Source of the DNA: Hyphodiscus hymeniophilus
Lineage: Eukaryota > Ascomycota > Leotiomycetes > Helotiales > Hyphodiscaceae
Assembly (NCBI GenBank): GCA_016508695.1
Contig: VNKQ01000004.1
Location: 1,302,001-1,366,000, forward strand
Reading direction: 5' to 3'
DNA length: 64,000 nt
Made by a program: the position numbers and the translations under genes. How positions within the stretch are numbered: position 1 is the first letter of the stretch; each line of letters opens with the position of its first letter. The notes beneath the pieces are model-generated. The model did no database searches. It saw nothing but the letters and a program-made list of their open reading frames with translations, and was not told the origin of the DNA. Below, piece by piece: positions 1 through 10,377 of this stretch.

Positions 1-2181
1 GTCGCCATACTAGAAGAAGAGGAGAGTCAATAATTACCCATTCTGATATCCAGATTTTAAAACATGAATGAAAAAGACAGGGATAGCTCCGGCTTTGCTT
101 ACCTCCATACCAGCTGCCATGTAGCCATATTCCGCACAGAGGCTTAGACAAGTCGTAGCACTGTTATTGCTAGTCAATATACTTTGCCAGATCAGGGCTC
201 GGTTGTTATTGACGTTGTCGGTATAGCAGCCTTGATAAGTCCAGCTTCCGGGAAGACCGGTGCTCTGAGCAGCGGGTGGTTGAAAGATGGTGAGGTTTCC
301 TCCCTTGTTGTAGATTGACAGGTAATCACCTGCTCCACATATCTCATTGGCGTTGCCAGCGCATGGCATGTTGCACTTAGAAGCATCTGCGGGAGCGGCA
401 CCATTGTATAAGTAATTGTCGCAGAAACACTGTGAACTGTACTCCATGCCAGCGATTGAGTAGCCAGCAGTGATGCAAGTGTTGATACACGATTCTATAG
501 TGTTCGTAGCACCCCCGGTTTGTTGGTAACTCAGAGCGCGCCCTGTAGTGCCTTCAGTGTAGCAGCCGTCATACTTCCAGCCTGTAGCCAAAGATGTTTG
601 ACTGGAAGTTGTTGCCGAGCTAGTCTTGGTAGATGATGTGGTAGGTTTACTGCTGGTCGATGACGTTGAAAGCTTTGAGCTACTTGAGGTTTTCGTCGAA
701 GTTGAGAGTTTTGAGCTGGTAGTACTTCTCGTCGAAGTCGAGAGTTTTGAGTTGGTAGTACTTTTCGTCGAAGTCGAGAGTTTTGAGCTGGTAGTACTTT
801 TCGTCGCGGTAGAGAGTTTAGAGCTGGAAGTACTTTTCGTCGCGGTAGAGAGTTTAGAGCTTGTAGTACTTTTCGTCGAGGTCGAAAGTTTTGAGCTTGT
901 ACTACTTTTCGCCGAAGTTGAGAGTTTAGAACTGGTGCTAGTTTTGCGAGAAGTCGAAGAAACTTTGACAGAACTACTCGGGACCGAAGTAATGACGACC
1001 GAAGATACAGTAGCTGTTGAGCCCGTATAACCATTCTTGTATATATTAAGTCGGTTCCCGGCTCCGCAGAATTCGCTGCTGTTCCCATTGCAGGTCATCG
1101 AGCAGTCGCTGATTCCTCCGGGGGCAATGACGGCCCCGTTGGATAAGGCATTTCCGCAGTCTGTCTCATTCATCAGTGCATGATTGAAGGATACCACGAT
1201 AGGCAAACATACAGCACTCCCCACCATATTCCACTCCAGCAAAGGTATAACCCGCCATACTGCACGTGGAGATGCATAGCGCCACGGTATTAGCTGTCGA
1301 TCCTCCAGTGACCGTCACCCCAGTGGTGAGTGTACGGCCTGTGGTTCCCTCCCTGTGTCTTCGTCAACTTAAGCTCCATAGAATGCAGCCACGCGTGAGC
1401 TGTCGAATTCGTGTAACGCTTACGAGTAACAACCCAGAAAACCAAATCCCAGGGCGCCGGGATTGGTTGCTGGCCCAGCAGGCGCGCTCTTCCCGTTCCA
1501 AAAAATTGATAACCTGCTCGAGCCTCCGCATAATTCTGTATTGTTACCAGTGCATGCCATATTACAATCGGTGCTCTATCAGCATGTTCAGTACATATAT
1601 TTCCCGAAAGTCTAGAAGCAGCTCCAGGGTTGGGAAGCCGTCCCAGGAGCAATGCTACTTAGCATGCAGGCCTCGAGAGCTCAGCTCATGCGCTCCAGAG
1701 GCCTCATACGAGAAAGTGCCAAATTGTAGAGGGTGAGACGTACTGGAGCGACGGCGCCTGTTGAAGCTATCTCGTTGCCGCAGTCTGATTGCAGGATCAG
1801 TCAGAATGCTAATTCGAGAAAGAGTAAGAGGACACATACAACATTCTTGACTATACTCCACCCCGGCATAGATATATCCAAGAGTATTACAATATGCGAT
1901 ACAGCTCTCCTCCGTCATCCCAGTGGTGTTCGTGTATGAAGAGCTGCCCAGAGTTCGTGGTCCGGAATCAGTATAACATCCTAAGTCCTCAATCAGAACA
2001 CAGCTTTCCCGTATCTTCACAAAGGCATGCCTTGGTATTTCCAAGTCCCTGGAAGGGAGGTCGAGACAACGCCAGCTCTCTTGTCCAACACCTGGACGGC
2101 ATATCGCGTGTCCAACCCAGCCCACGCAGATCCCACCAGCATCAAAGAGACAGCAGCCTGAACGAGTGAAGGCGCCATCAT
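1..2181 (-). CDS. Multi-WSC-domain secreted protein, partial (3' end beyond the left edge)
   Basis: The start is the ATG at 2181 followed by a hydrophobic signal peptide (MMAPSLVQAAVSLMLVGSAWA) and a Kex2-like dibasic site (LDKR). I place exons at 2181-2031, 1980-1840, 1784-1744, 1575-1424, 1352-1213, 1160-103 and 9-1. All junctions keep frame and restore the WSC core (for example QECYCGNE and GECYCGNAL). This gives at least 564 residues with four cysteine-rich WSC domains: two before and two after a Ser/Thr/Lys repeat linker, the last cut by the window edge. WSC domains bind carbohydrate and occur in fungal cell-wall sensors and secreted wall-associated proteins; no membrane segment is visible because the C terminus is missing. 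The Ser/Thr linker is probably O-mannosylated. The first intron (2030-1981) appears to use a GC donor. The 168-bp third intron (1743-1576) could hide a further small exon. Confidence 0.85.
664..945 (-). repeat. 36-bp coding minisatellite in the WSC protein linker
   Basis: About seven to eight tandem 36-bp units encode a 12-residue motif of the form KSTTSSKLSTST, with small variations (TATK, TSTR, TTNS). The unit length is a multiple of three, so copy-number change keeps the reading frame. It lies between the second and third WSC domains and would set the length of a glycosylated stalk. Confidence 0.85.
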
Positions 2182-4184
2182 GGTAGAAAGAACGGACAGA
2201 AGAGAGAGAAGGAAAAGTCAAGGGAACTCGCAAGGGAGAGAAGAGATGGTAGAACTGCAGAGGATGTCCATGATGTAGGGACCATAGGGAACTTTCCCTA
2301 CGAAGCCCGATGTGCGTCAGGGATACTTTTCCATTGCCAGGAACCTCCAAGGTCTTTCTCCACACGCGGCTCTTTGAGCCGAAGGAGGCTTAGTGGTGGC
2401 TAAAATATATCAGAAAAGGGACATCTCCAAGAGCCAAAGCGTATTGGATTGACCGCACAGGGCTACAACGCGGGATGGCAGCCCATATTTCAGGGGCAGG
2501 CTTGCCCATCGACTCATCGAGGCAAGGTGAAGTGGTGGCTTTGGGATCTAGAGTCAGCACTCAGCAGATGGCTGGCTGGCTGACTTGTAGTGGCTGTACG
2601 GTAGTTTTGGTAGTGCAAGGCGAAAGCCGACGGCTTGCACGCTTCGAAGTTTCGATAGCTTCCATTGATAACGCCTTGTTTGAAAATTCCAAGCTCAGCC
2701 ACAGGCATGAGACTGTAATTTGTGAATAATATCTGCTGTGAAAGAACCAACCACTCGGAAAGGAGACATGTTATCAAGGGCATTGAATCAATTTCAATCT
2801 CAATCTTATCGAAAAGGTATTGCGTGCAAAGGGTGTTGTAATTCAAGTTCTCCTTGGTAGCTGAAAGAGCCTTCGCAGAGTGTTCGCTTGGCAGCACCAA
2901 TTGGGGAAGTCCACGGTCTTGGACGCTGGCTGGAGCTCCCTGCAAGACTGCCCCTGGGCAACTAAAACAATAAGGTACTGTATGCTATGTCCGTAAATGA
3001 AAACATTCATCTAGACGACGATTTATTACAGAACTCAAACCCCAGGCATGTCGAGACTTCCTAGCTTCAATGGTTCAATTGAACAATTTGAAGCTGCTAT
3101 TTTGTACTCGAGTACTCAGCAGTATGGCTAATGTTGGCCGAAAAGAAGGACCCTATCACTACTATCAAGCTTTTTGCGGCTTGCTTTGGATCTGACTACT
3201 ACGAATCATTCGGTCCTGGTGGTCGTCAATACATAGCTCACCCAAGTTTTGGATATCGCCTTGGGATACGAGCCAAGTGATCCACGGCGGTGTCTTCTCC
3301 AAGCATGATAAAAAGCTATTCTGTGCGACTACTGCTGGAAAACGATTCTGTTCAAGCCGACTTGTCTCGCCAAGTCACTCGACGTTCCAGCCGTGGACGG
3401 GACGGCTCAGTCTCTTTCCATTCCCACTCCAAGATCAGAGCTCCTTCGCGAATACTTACTGAGTGGTTCAATACTTCATAGCAGGACCACTCTACTCCAG
3501 CCCACCACCGTGGCTCAGCGGACACGCTTTGTATCTTCCAAGATGAGAGTCCAACTCATCATCGTGACAAGAATGCAAAGAGGGCTCGAACCTCTCTCGA
3601 CGTGTTTGAGTGGACGGTTTTAGAGGTACTTCTGGTTTCTTGTAGGTTTTGTGTGGTGCTTCCAACCACAAAAGTTAAAATAAATTATCTGCACAAGATG
3701 AGATTACTTTCAAATAAAAGGATTGGGATTTGCCTATAAAATTTCGCAGGATACGAAGTACTGAATTGACATCATCCCCTTGGATGAGAATCTCCTACTG
3801 CTGTGACACAGTAGCATCGCGTTTCACCGCTTTTGAGACGGCAGAAAGTAAACACTTCTCGATTTTGACTTCAAAAATATATAGCTTGGCTTCATCCCAA
3901 TAAGCGCCTTGCCTCTCGCATTCTGCTTGTCATAAACCCCTCGATGCTCTCATTCCTATCATGATTGAAAGCACTCAGTCCGCGATCACCATCATTCTCC
4001 AATCTACGAAGCTCCCGAAGTCCCAAGACAAACCGCGGACGACAACAATGAGGTTGACGTCTTAGTTACGCAAGGTTCGCGGCCTGGCGAAAAGGGCTTG
4101 ATTGTTCATTTTCGGGATCATAGAATCAATCGCGAAGGTGGATAGTGAAGGCTCAATCTAGCATTCACCCGTTGTGTCGACACG
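2182..4184. other. Intergenic region between divergent WSC and AT-hook genes
   Basis: About 2 kb with no supportable gene. Short open frames on both strands (up to 143 codons at 2514-2945) have no recognisable domain or splice context. It must hold the promoters of the WSC gene (leftward) and the AT-hook gene (rightward). Confidence 0.6.
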
Positions 4185-5334
4185 ATGTCTCCAGAAGGCC
4201 CCGGCAGTCGCATCGCACAGCAACAACTTCTTCAACTGAAACCTGCGATATATCCCAGACACCAACAATCTTCCATGGCTTCCACTACTGATGAATCGAG
4301 TTTGCCTCAAATTCTCTCTATGCCACGCCTACCACATGGACTTCAACATGTCCCTAGCCTTGGTCTGCCAGCCGCAACAGCAGGTTCGAGCGCATCATTT
4401 GCAATAGTAATTGGGTCGCCGCCGAAAGGTTTCGCAAGCCCCAGAGTTGCTAGCCCTTCATCGACCATTAAGAAACGAGGCCGTCCATTTAAGAATCCTC
4501 AGGAAACATCCGTACACCCAGTCGCGAAGAAGAAAGGACGCCCATTTGAGAATCCTCAGGAAACATCCGTACACCCAGTCGCAAAGAAGAAAGGACGTCC
4601 ATTCAAGACCCACGAAGCAGCAGCCGCAGCAGCAGCTCGTGGATCATCTACTGATCAGCAACCCAAAAAACGTGGCAGACCTTTTACATACCCACAAAAC
4701 CCTGGAGAGGTCGCTGCTGCTGTTCCTCCCGAGCCGATATTTATACCATTTATATGCGAATGGAAGAACTGCCCTGCCGAACTCCACAACCTCGATACCT
4801 TGAAAGCTCACCTGATTACTGTTCATCTGAAGAAGCAAGCATCTGCCGGCCTATTGATGTGTCTATGGGGCAAGTGCTGTCAAGAACATATGTTGGTGGA
4901 TGATGATGGGGTATCGGAAGTCATTAATAAGGGTGCCGAGTTCAAAACAACAGAAGAGTGGCGGAACCACGCAAAAGTCCATCTTGACCACGTTGCGCGT
5001 TACCAAGGAGATGGCCCGAAGACAGAGCTCTGTAAGTCTTCGGTACCGAAGCAAGCTTTTGTCACTTTACTGATAATGACCAGCATTCTACAAGAAACCA
5101 CCGCCAGCCATCCCTTACTCCTACCGTAACGGTGGTCCTGAAGGACAGGCAACTCCATCAGTTAGGCATCAGCCAGTCGAGGGCGGCCGCGCAAAGCACA
5201 ACAACTTGGCCAGATTTCGCCAGACAAGGGATGGCTTATACTTTGTGTTAGAGCCAGTTCACAATCCCGAGCTATACATGAAGGTCGAAAATGACCAAGG
5301 CGAAGGCTACAAGGCTGATATGGACGAATCATGA
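4185..5334 (+). CDS. AT-hook and C2H2 zinc-finger protein
   Basis: Two exons, 4185-5031 and 5084-5334, joined across a GTAAGT...CTGATAATGACCAG intron, encode 365 residues. Four AT-hook cores lie at about residues 96-101, 116-120, 136-140 and 161-166 (KKRGRP, KKKGRP); such motifs bind the minor groove of AT-rich DNA. Two C2H2-like fingers follow: Cys191/Cys196/His209/His214, and a looser one with Cys226/Cys231 and His262/His266. The tail after the intron is a short basic/aromatic region. The family suggests a nuclear DNA-binding or chromatin protein, but I do not recognise a specific orthologue. Two of the hooks arose by a 57-bp tandem duplication. The ATG at 4185 is the first in frame and follows a non-coding leader. 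Confidence 0.8.
4494..4607 (+). repeat. Tandem 57-bp duplication carrying an AT-hook
   Basis: Two adjacent 57-bp units (19 codons) starting at 4494 and 4551 are nearly identical. Each encodes a NPQETSVHPVAKKKGRPF-type unit. The duplication adds one AT-hook to the protein without changing frame. Confidence 0.9.
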
Positions 5335-5941
5335 GGATCGGCGATGATGAGACGGAATATCAGCGCCGACTTCGATGATGCTAATCGGCTGACGACCCAG
5401 TGAGCATCATCTGAACTATTACTCATGGCCACGCTCTTTTAAGTGTGCTGGCGGGCTGGAAACGTCAACGGAGCGAGTACTGGCTACTCTAGTAAAGTAC
5501 GGCCAGACTCGAGACAGTTTCCAACCCATGTTCTCACATAAATGGGTTGATAGATCTGAGCTACAAAGTAGTCAGTTAGTGGCTCTGAAGTAACCGCTAG
5601 CATGTACTATGTAGACTTGGACCTAAATAGCAGGCCAGAATAACAAATCTACACCATAACCGAATATGCTCTTCAAGGCCGCGGCATAGTCTATCAGTTT
5701 AACCGAAGTTTAACCTGTTTTGTCAGCACTCGACTTTCTCACCGATATTCAAGACCAACAGAGGACAATACCAAAACTGGTATTGTCTCACTCGGATCCC
5801 GTCTCTGTCAGTCGATTTCACTATTATGGTTCTTCGCTTTTCAAATAACAACCTTGTTTTGGAAGGGTAATGGGCACCTCGTGATCCATTATATACTGAA
5901 GGCCAACTTGGTTCGGATCAGTGATCTCGACACCTTTCCCC
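5335..5941. other. Intergenic region upstream of the Zn2Cys6 gene
   Basis: About 600 bp between two rightward genes. I see no ORF of interest; it holds the 3' end of the AT-hook gene and the promoter of the next gene. Confidence 0.6.
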
Positions 5942-7826
5942 ATGTCCTCAAAGCCTGTAGGGAAAAAGCGACCCAGAATTCCTAAGGTCCGCACAGGTTG
6001 TAAGACATGTAAAGTGGGTTTACAGGCCCGATCTCCTATCTAAAGTCAGGGCTAAACGTCCATGTCCTCATAGATCAGACGAGTCAAATGCGATGAGAGC
6101 CGCCCAGAATGCAAAAGATGCCTGACCTTTGGAGCTGGCTACTGTGACGGCTATGAGTATGGTCTCCTCCCCAAGGAGCAACCGGAGAAGAAGCGGCTGC
6201 TCTTCAAAGAGGAATGCCAAGCACTGGTTCGAAGGCCTGCGCCGCAGATAGATCCATCCCTTGAGGTGTTTGAGAACCAACTGGAGTATCATTGTTTTCG
6301 TTTCTATATGGAGGATGCAGCACCCAGCCTCTCATTCTCGAACCAGTCAATATGGCATCATCTGCTCCTCCAAGCTACTCAGGGCCAACCTTTCATCCGC
6401 CATGCCATCACCACCATCGGTGCGTTGTGCAGGTCGTCGAAAAATCTGGGAAGGAAAAATGTTTGGGCGACTTCGACACACAGACTTCCCCAGCATTTCC
6501 GAGGATGCGCTGCGTCTTCAGCCAGTAGACAGTCTCGTGCTTTCGCCCTTCAGCAGTATGACAAATTCCTGGCAGGAGCGAAGAGGCAGATATCGACGAA
6601 CCCCGACATGGCTGACGTGTACAAAAGACGAACAGCTTTAATAGTATGTCTGCTCGTGGTCTGTATTGAGACTTTGCAATTCCAGTACACAGTGGCATTG
6701 AGGCATGCACATGACGGCTTGCGTCTGATGCAAGAGTATCTTGATACTGTGCCGGGCACAGGTGGATATGGGACATCGTCCCTGTCCTCTCATGTGATCG
6801 AGGATGAGTTGGTACAACAATTCAAGAGACTAGATCTACAAACGCTCAGCTGGTTCGGAGCTCGAACTCCGGTCGACCATACGAGATTTAAATGCGAAGG
6901 AAGCTTGTTGCTGAGAAGCATGCCAAAAGAGTTTGCTAATATAGAAGAGGCAAGATCGTATCTAGATATTGTGATGCGGAGGACGTACCACTTTATGTAA
7001 GTTGGCTCTTCCTGGATTCACATACACCCAAATGCAATTGCGCACTTCGAACCAATCATGGCGGATTGTTGACTTTTCAAGGGCCTACGCACTGAAGGGG
7101 AAGGTTTCCTTCTTAGCCTTCCATGATACCGTTCTCGGAGACTCCGATTTGGATATTAAGGAATGCTGGAAGAACAATCCGCGGGCCAATGTTTCGGGCA
7201 GCATTTTGGACCCGGTCGATGGAATTCACATAGAACAGGAAAAGCACGCGGCAGAAATCAGACGGTGGTCGCAAGCCTTCCAGCCCTTATTCCACTCTGC
7301 TCTGCAAAACCGGGATGAATCCCAGTTGCTTGAAACGTTTCTGCTTAAGATACACTCTACTAGCCTGACGGTCCGCCTCGCGGGGATACTGTCAAGCAGT
7401 GAGCTTGTATATGATGGCTTCAAGCCAGAGTTCAAGGAGATTGTGTCCTTGTCACAAGCTGTCCTCGGTCACCCCAACTCCGAGAAGCTATTCGCAGCAG
7501 GATCCTTTAGCTTCGACATCGGGATAATTTATCCACTGCTCGCCGTCTCGTATGCCTGCCGAGACAGGACCCTGAGGCGAGAAGCCATCTCACTTCTCGA
7601 GTCGAAGTCATGGAGGGAAGCGCAGTGGGGAAGCAGTCCCAGCATGCATGTCTCGAAGTTCTTGATGGCGGTCGAGGAGGATGGGATTGAGACAGATTTC
7701 ATACCCGAATGGGCGAGAGCTCGTTTGAGCAGTATTGAGGTGAATACGGAGACGGGTCAGGCGAGGGTGTGCTGTATTAGAGGCACTGGGGAATCTGCCG
7801 TCTCGAAGTATTCAGTGTGGCATTGA
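5942..7826 (+). CDS. Zn(II)2Cys6 fungal transcription factor
   Basis: Exons 5942-6013, 6074-6996 and 7082-7826 encode 579 residues. The first intron splits the zinc cluster exactly between GCKTCK and IRRVKCDE; after splicing the six cysteines are at residues 20, 23, 30, 37, 40 and 48, the classic binuclear cluster, preceded by a basic stretch. The rest is a helical fungal regulatory region of the type seen in many Zn2Cys6 proteins (contains QSIWHHLLLQA and HAITTIGAL). Such proteins are nuclear regulators, usually of nutrient or secondary-metabolism genes. The target cannot be told from sequence, and no co-regulated cluster is adjacent. It ends 182 bp from the convergent alkyltransferase gene. 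Confidence 0.9.
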
Positions 7827-8008
7827 TCATTGGCCGAGTCGTTAAGACATTACACAATCGGAGACTGCTCCATAGACGTGACCTTCCAGCTCCAATGCCT
7901 CTTTGACCGGCCGTGACACCATAATCCAACAAAGTATCGTACACCATCCCAGCCTTCTCACATTCAGTCATTTACCATCATCATCAATCATTAAGAGCGT
8001 TGCAGACA

Positions 8009-8536
8009 TCACTTAAACCCTTCCCACACCCCACCCACAACCTTCCCGGCCCCATCAAACCGAACCCCCTCATCCCTCAACATCGTCCTCTTCTTATCGT
8101 CGTTCAACCCCGCCTTCCCATTCCGTCCCCAACTACCGTGGAAGCCTCCAATGCCGCCTCCACTGGCCAAAATTCGGTGACATGGTACTCCTGGTGCGAA
8201 AGGATTATTCCTGATCGCGTTGCCCACAGCTCGAGGGGAGGAGGACAGATGTTTGGAGATGGCGGCATACGTGGTGTATTTGCCCCTGGGGACCTGGCAG
8301 AGCAACGAAAGGACTTTCTTCTGGAAGGGTGTCTTGTGTGAGAGGGCGATTTTCTTGAGATACGGCGTGAAGTCTCCATGTTTTTCTCCCGCTGCCACAG
8401 GTCTAGGCACTGCAGCGGTGGTGAAATACCTCGATCGTTCGTCCGGACCATCTTCCTTCTCCAGCGACGAGGGAGACGAATTGTCAAATGCCTTCTTCCG
8501 CTCAGCTATATCCATGAGTTCTGCCACTTCCTCCAT
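8009..8536 (-). CDS. O6-alkylguanine-DNA alkyltransferase (MGMT/AGT)
   Basis: A 175-residue frame from the ATG at 8536. The C-terminal DNA-binding/active-site domain is clear: TPFQKKVL, CQVPRGKYTTY, a helix with the arginine finger (PRAVGNAIRNNP) and the active-site PCHR with Cys119. The family repairs O6-alkylguanine by moving the alkyl group irreversibly to that cysteine; it acts in the nucleus and needs no cofactor. The N-terminal about 55 residues are low-complexity and unlike the long N-domain of human MGMT, so this is the short type common in fungi. The same frame stays open upstream to 8620, where a TGA separates it from another conserved coding stretch, so the true N terminus is uncertain. 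Confidence 0.88.
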   Translation of the reverse strand: MEEVAELMDIAERKKAFDNSSPSSLEKEDGPDERSRYFTTAAVPRPVAAGEKHGDFTPYLKKIALSHKTPFQKKVLSLLCQVPRGKYTTYAAISKHLSSSPRAVGNAIRNNPFAPGVPCHRILASGGGIGGFHGSWGRNGKAGLNDDKKRTMLRDEGVRFDGAGKVVGGVWEGFK

Positions 8537-8954
8537 ATCCCGTTTCCGCTTCCCACCAGTCCTACCCTCTCCCTTCTGTGGCTTCCCCCTCAGCTCCAAA
8601 CTCCGATTGTCCAGATCCACTCAATCTGCCTTGCCATTCAAGATCTTCCTCCCCAAGCAAATGCTGGATTCGAGCTCCTCTCGGGACATGTTCTTGTAAG
8701 CGGGACTCTTGATCTTCGAGTGCCACGGTGTGTTGATCCCCACGGTGTGATCGAGGATTATGCGGGCGAAGCAGTGATCGAGTGATACGGGCCATTTTGA
8801 CTGGGAGGAGTGTTAGCTGGGTTCGGCACCGTGGGAGATGGGGGTTGTATCCTTGAGTAGAGGAGTTGGAGCGTGCAGCTTCTGGGAGGAGATTTTGGTA
8901 GAGGCCCTTCCATTCGCTTTGGAGTTCTTCCAAAGATGATTCTTGTTTCGCCAT
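8537..8954 (-). pseudogene. Broken small conserved fungal protein (DHCFARI-type) fused in frame upstream of MGMT
   Basis: Reading leftward from an ATG at 8954 (MAKQESSLEELQSEWKGLY) there is a conserved-looking block KWPVSLDHCFARIILD, then IKSPAYKNMS and LGRKILNGKAD. This matches, from memory, a small fungal family of unknown function whose members continue into an LD..SL.LRGK motif. Here that motif (LDNRSLELRGK) follows directly in the same frame, but a TGA (8623-8621) sits where a leucine is expected. In addition the acceptor before KWPV (GCTAAC...CTCCCAG) has no good GT donor upstream. Two defects suggest decay, though base errors or a GC donor could explain them. Whether it was separate from, or fused to, the alkyltransferase cannot be decided here. 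Confidence 0.5.
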
Positions 8955-10377
8955 CTCGCAGACTAACTTATTAGGTGAGAATGTTCTGTTTGAGGGGTGT
9001 TGGCTGTGGCGAGGAGTTGGGACGCGCAAAGAGGTTGCACGCGAGGGATCGCGAAGTCACGATATCGATGAGATCAATACTCGGAAAAGCACTTAAGAGA
9101 AATGCAGCAGTGAAATCACCAAAAGAACCTTAATTTCTCAATCAAAAAATTAATGAAAAGAAAGCAATGTATTGTGTCAAACTAACCACATACAGTTATC
9201 AACGAGGTTCTCTTTCACCTTCACCGTCTCCTTCTCGTTCTTGTCCTTGTTCTTGGCCGCCAATATTCATACCACCAGAGGTTCATTCCACTTACGAAAC
9301 TCGCTACTTGGTGACATAACCCCGGCCACTTCACCCAGCTAGTCCACTTTGAAACATACTACCAAGAATATTGAAGAAAAAAAAGACAAAAAAAAAGTTG
9401 ACGCTCATCCCAAACACCCCACCCAAACCACGCAACGAGTGTAATCCAATGCCGCCACACCACGGTGAAGATCTCTCTGCAGAGTGAGACCTCCCTCGAG
9501 AAGTATTCTTCATTGCTTAAGGACTCACCAGCATCGTGAGTTACCTGCACGAGTGGAAGACCACCGCAATGTTCGAACTGGGCACTGTTTGTGGTGTCTT
9601 GCGACGAAATGGGTGAGGAGATCTGGGATTCTGATGTCTCCTCGCTTTGTAGCCGTTACAGCTAAAATTGAAATTGTCTTATTTGAAACTATCACCATGG
9701 CAAAAGAGTCTCGGGAATAGGCGGCTTGTCTCGGCTAATGATAACTCGTGTAGCGGGAAGCGAGAACGCCAATACGTTGCTTTGATCACATCACAGCTCA
9801 CATCGGACAATGTGCTCACAGGGTTTCTTGGTTGAAAAAGAGATCGTGATTGAACAGAAACTATCAAATAGCCAGCCGCGAGGCAAGAAATATACGAGAG
9901 CTTTTGTTCCATCTTGTTTCGACCCCATCAATCGCCTTATGTCCAATATAGAACCAAAGCCTATTATTATCACACGGCATCCGCAGACGCTTCCCCCTTT
10001 CCTCCCCCCAATCATCTTTCATCATGCAATATGCCACCTGGATCAAAGCTGGATTTGGACCAGGAAAACAATGCTTCTGTAAATAGTGGTAAATCAAGGA
10101 GAGTAGAGAAGTAGAATACATGGCAAGAACAAAGCCACCCAAAAGTCTTAGAATCGAATCATAACGTCGTAATCTTGGAGCTTCTACCATGCTCCTACAC
10201 ACACCCAAGAATGCAAAATGTTTTTGGCTCTTGAGAGGCCAAGGTCGAGTGAACGGGTATCGAATGAGTGCGAAGAAACGAATAAACGCCGGCTGTGTGT
10301 ATGCAAAAAACAAATTCAGATGGAGAATCAGATCATTCCTCCTTCCATCGCTGCTTTGACATCACGAGGATGTCTCT
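8955..10377. other. Intergenic region with no supportable gene
   Basis: About 1.4 kb between two leftward genes. It contains a pyrimidine-rich stretch near 9200-9260 and a poly-A run near 9375-9400. Short ORFs on both strands lack domains. The part just right of 10328 may belong to the WD40 coding region if the single-base frameshift proposed there is real. Confidence 0.55.

Noticed and set aside
626..1030. 134-codon plus-strand ORF rich in Val, Glu and Leu
   Set aside because: It is the antisense of the WSC protein's Ser/Thr repeat; its regular composition comes from the 36-bp repeat.
2514..2945. 143-codon minus-strand ORF
   Set aside because: No domain, no homologous motif and no splice context; probably chance.
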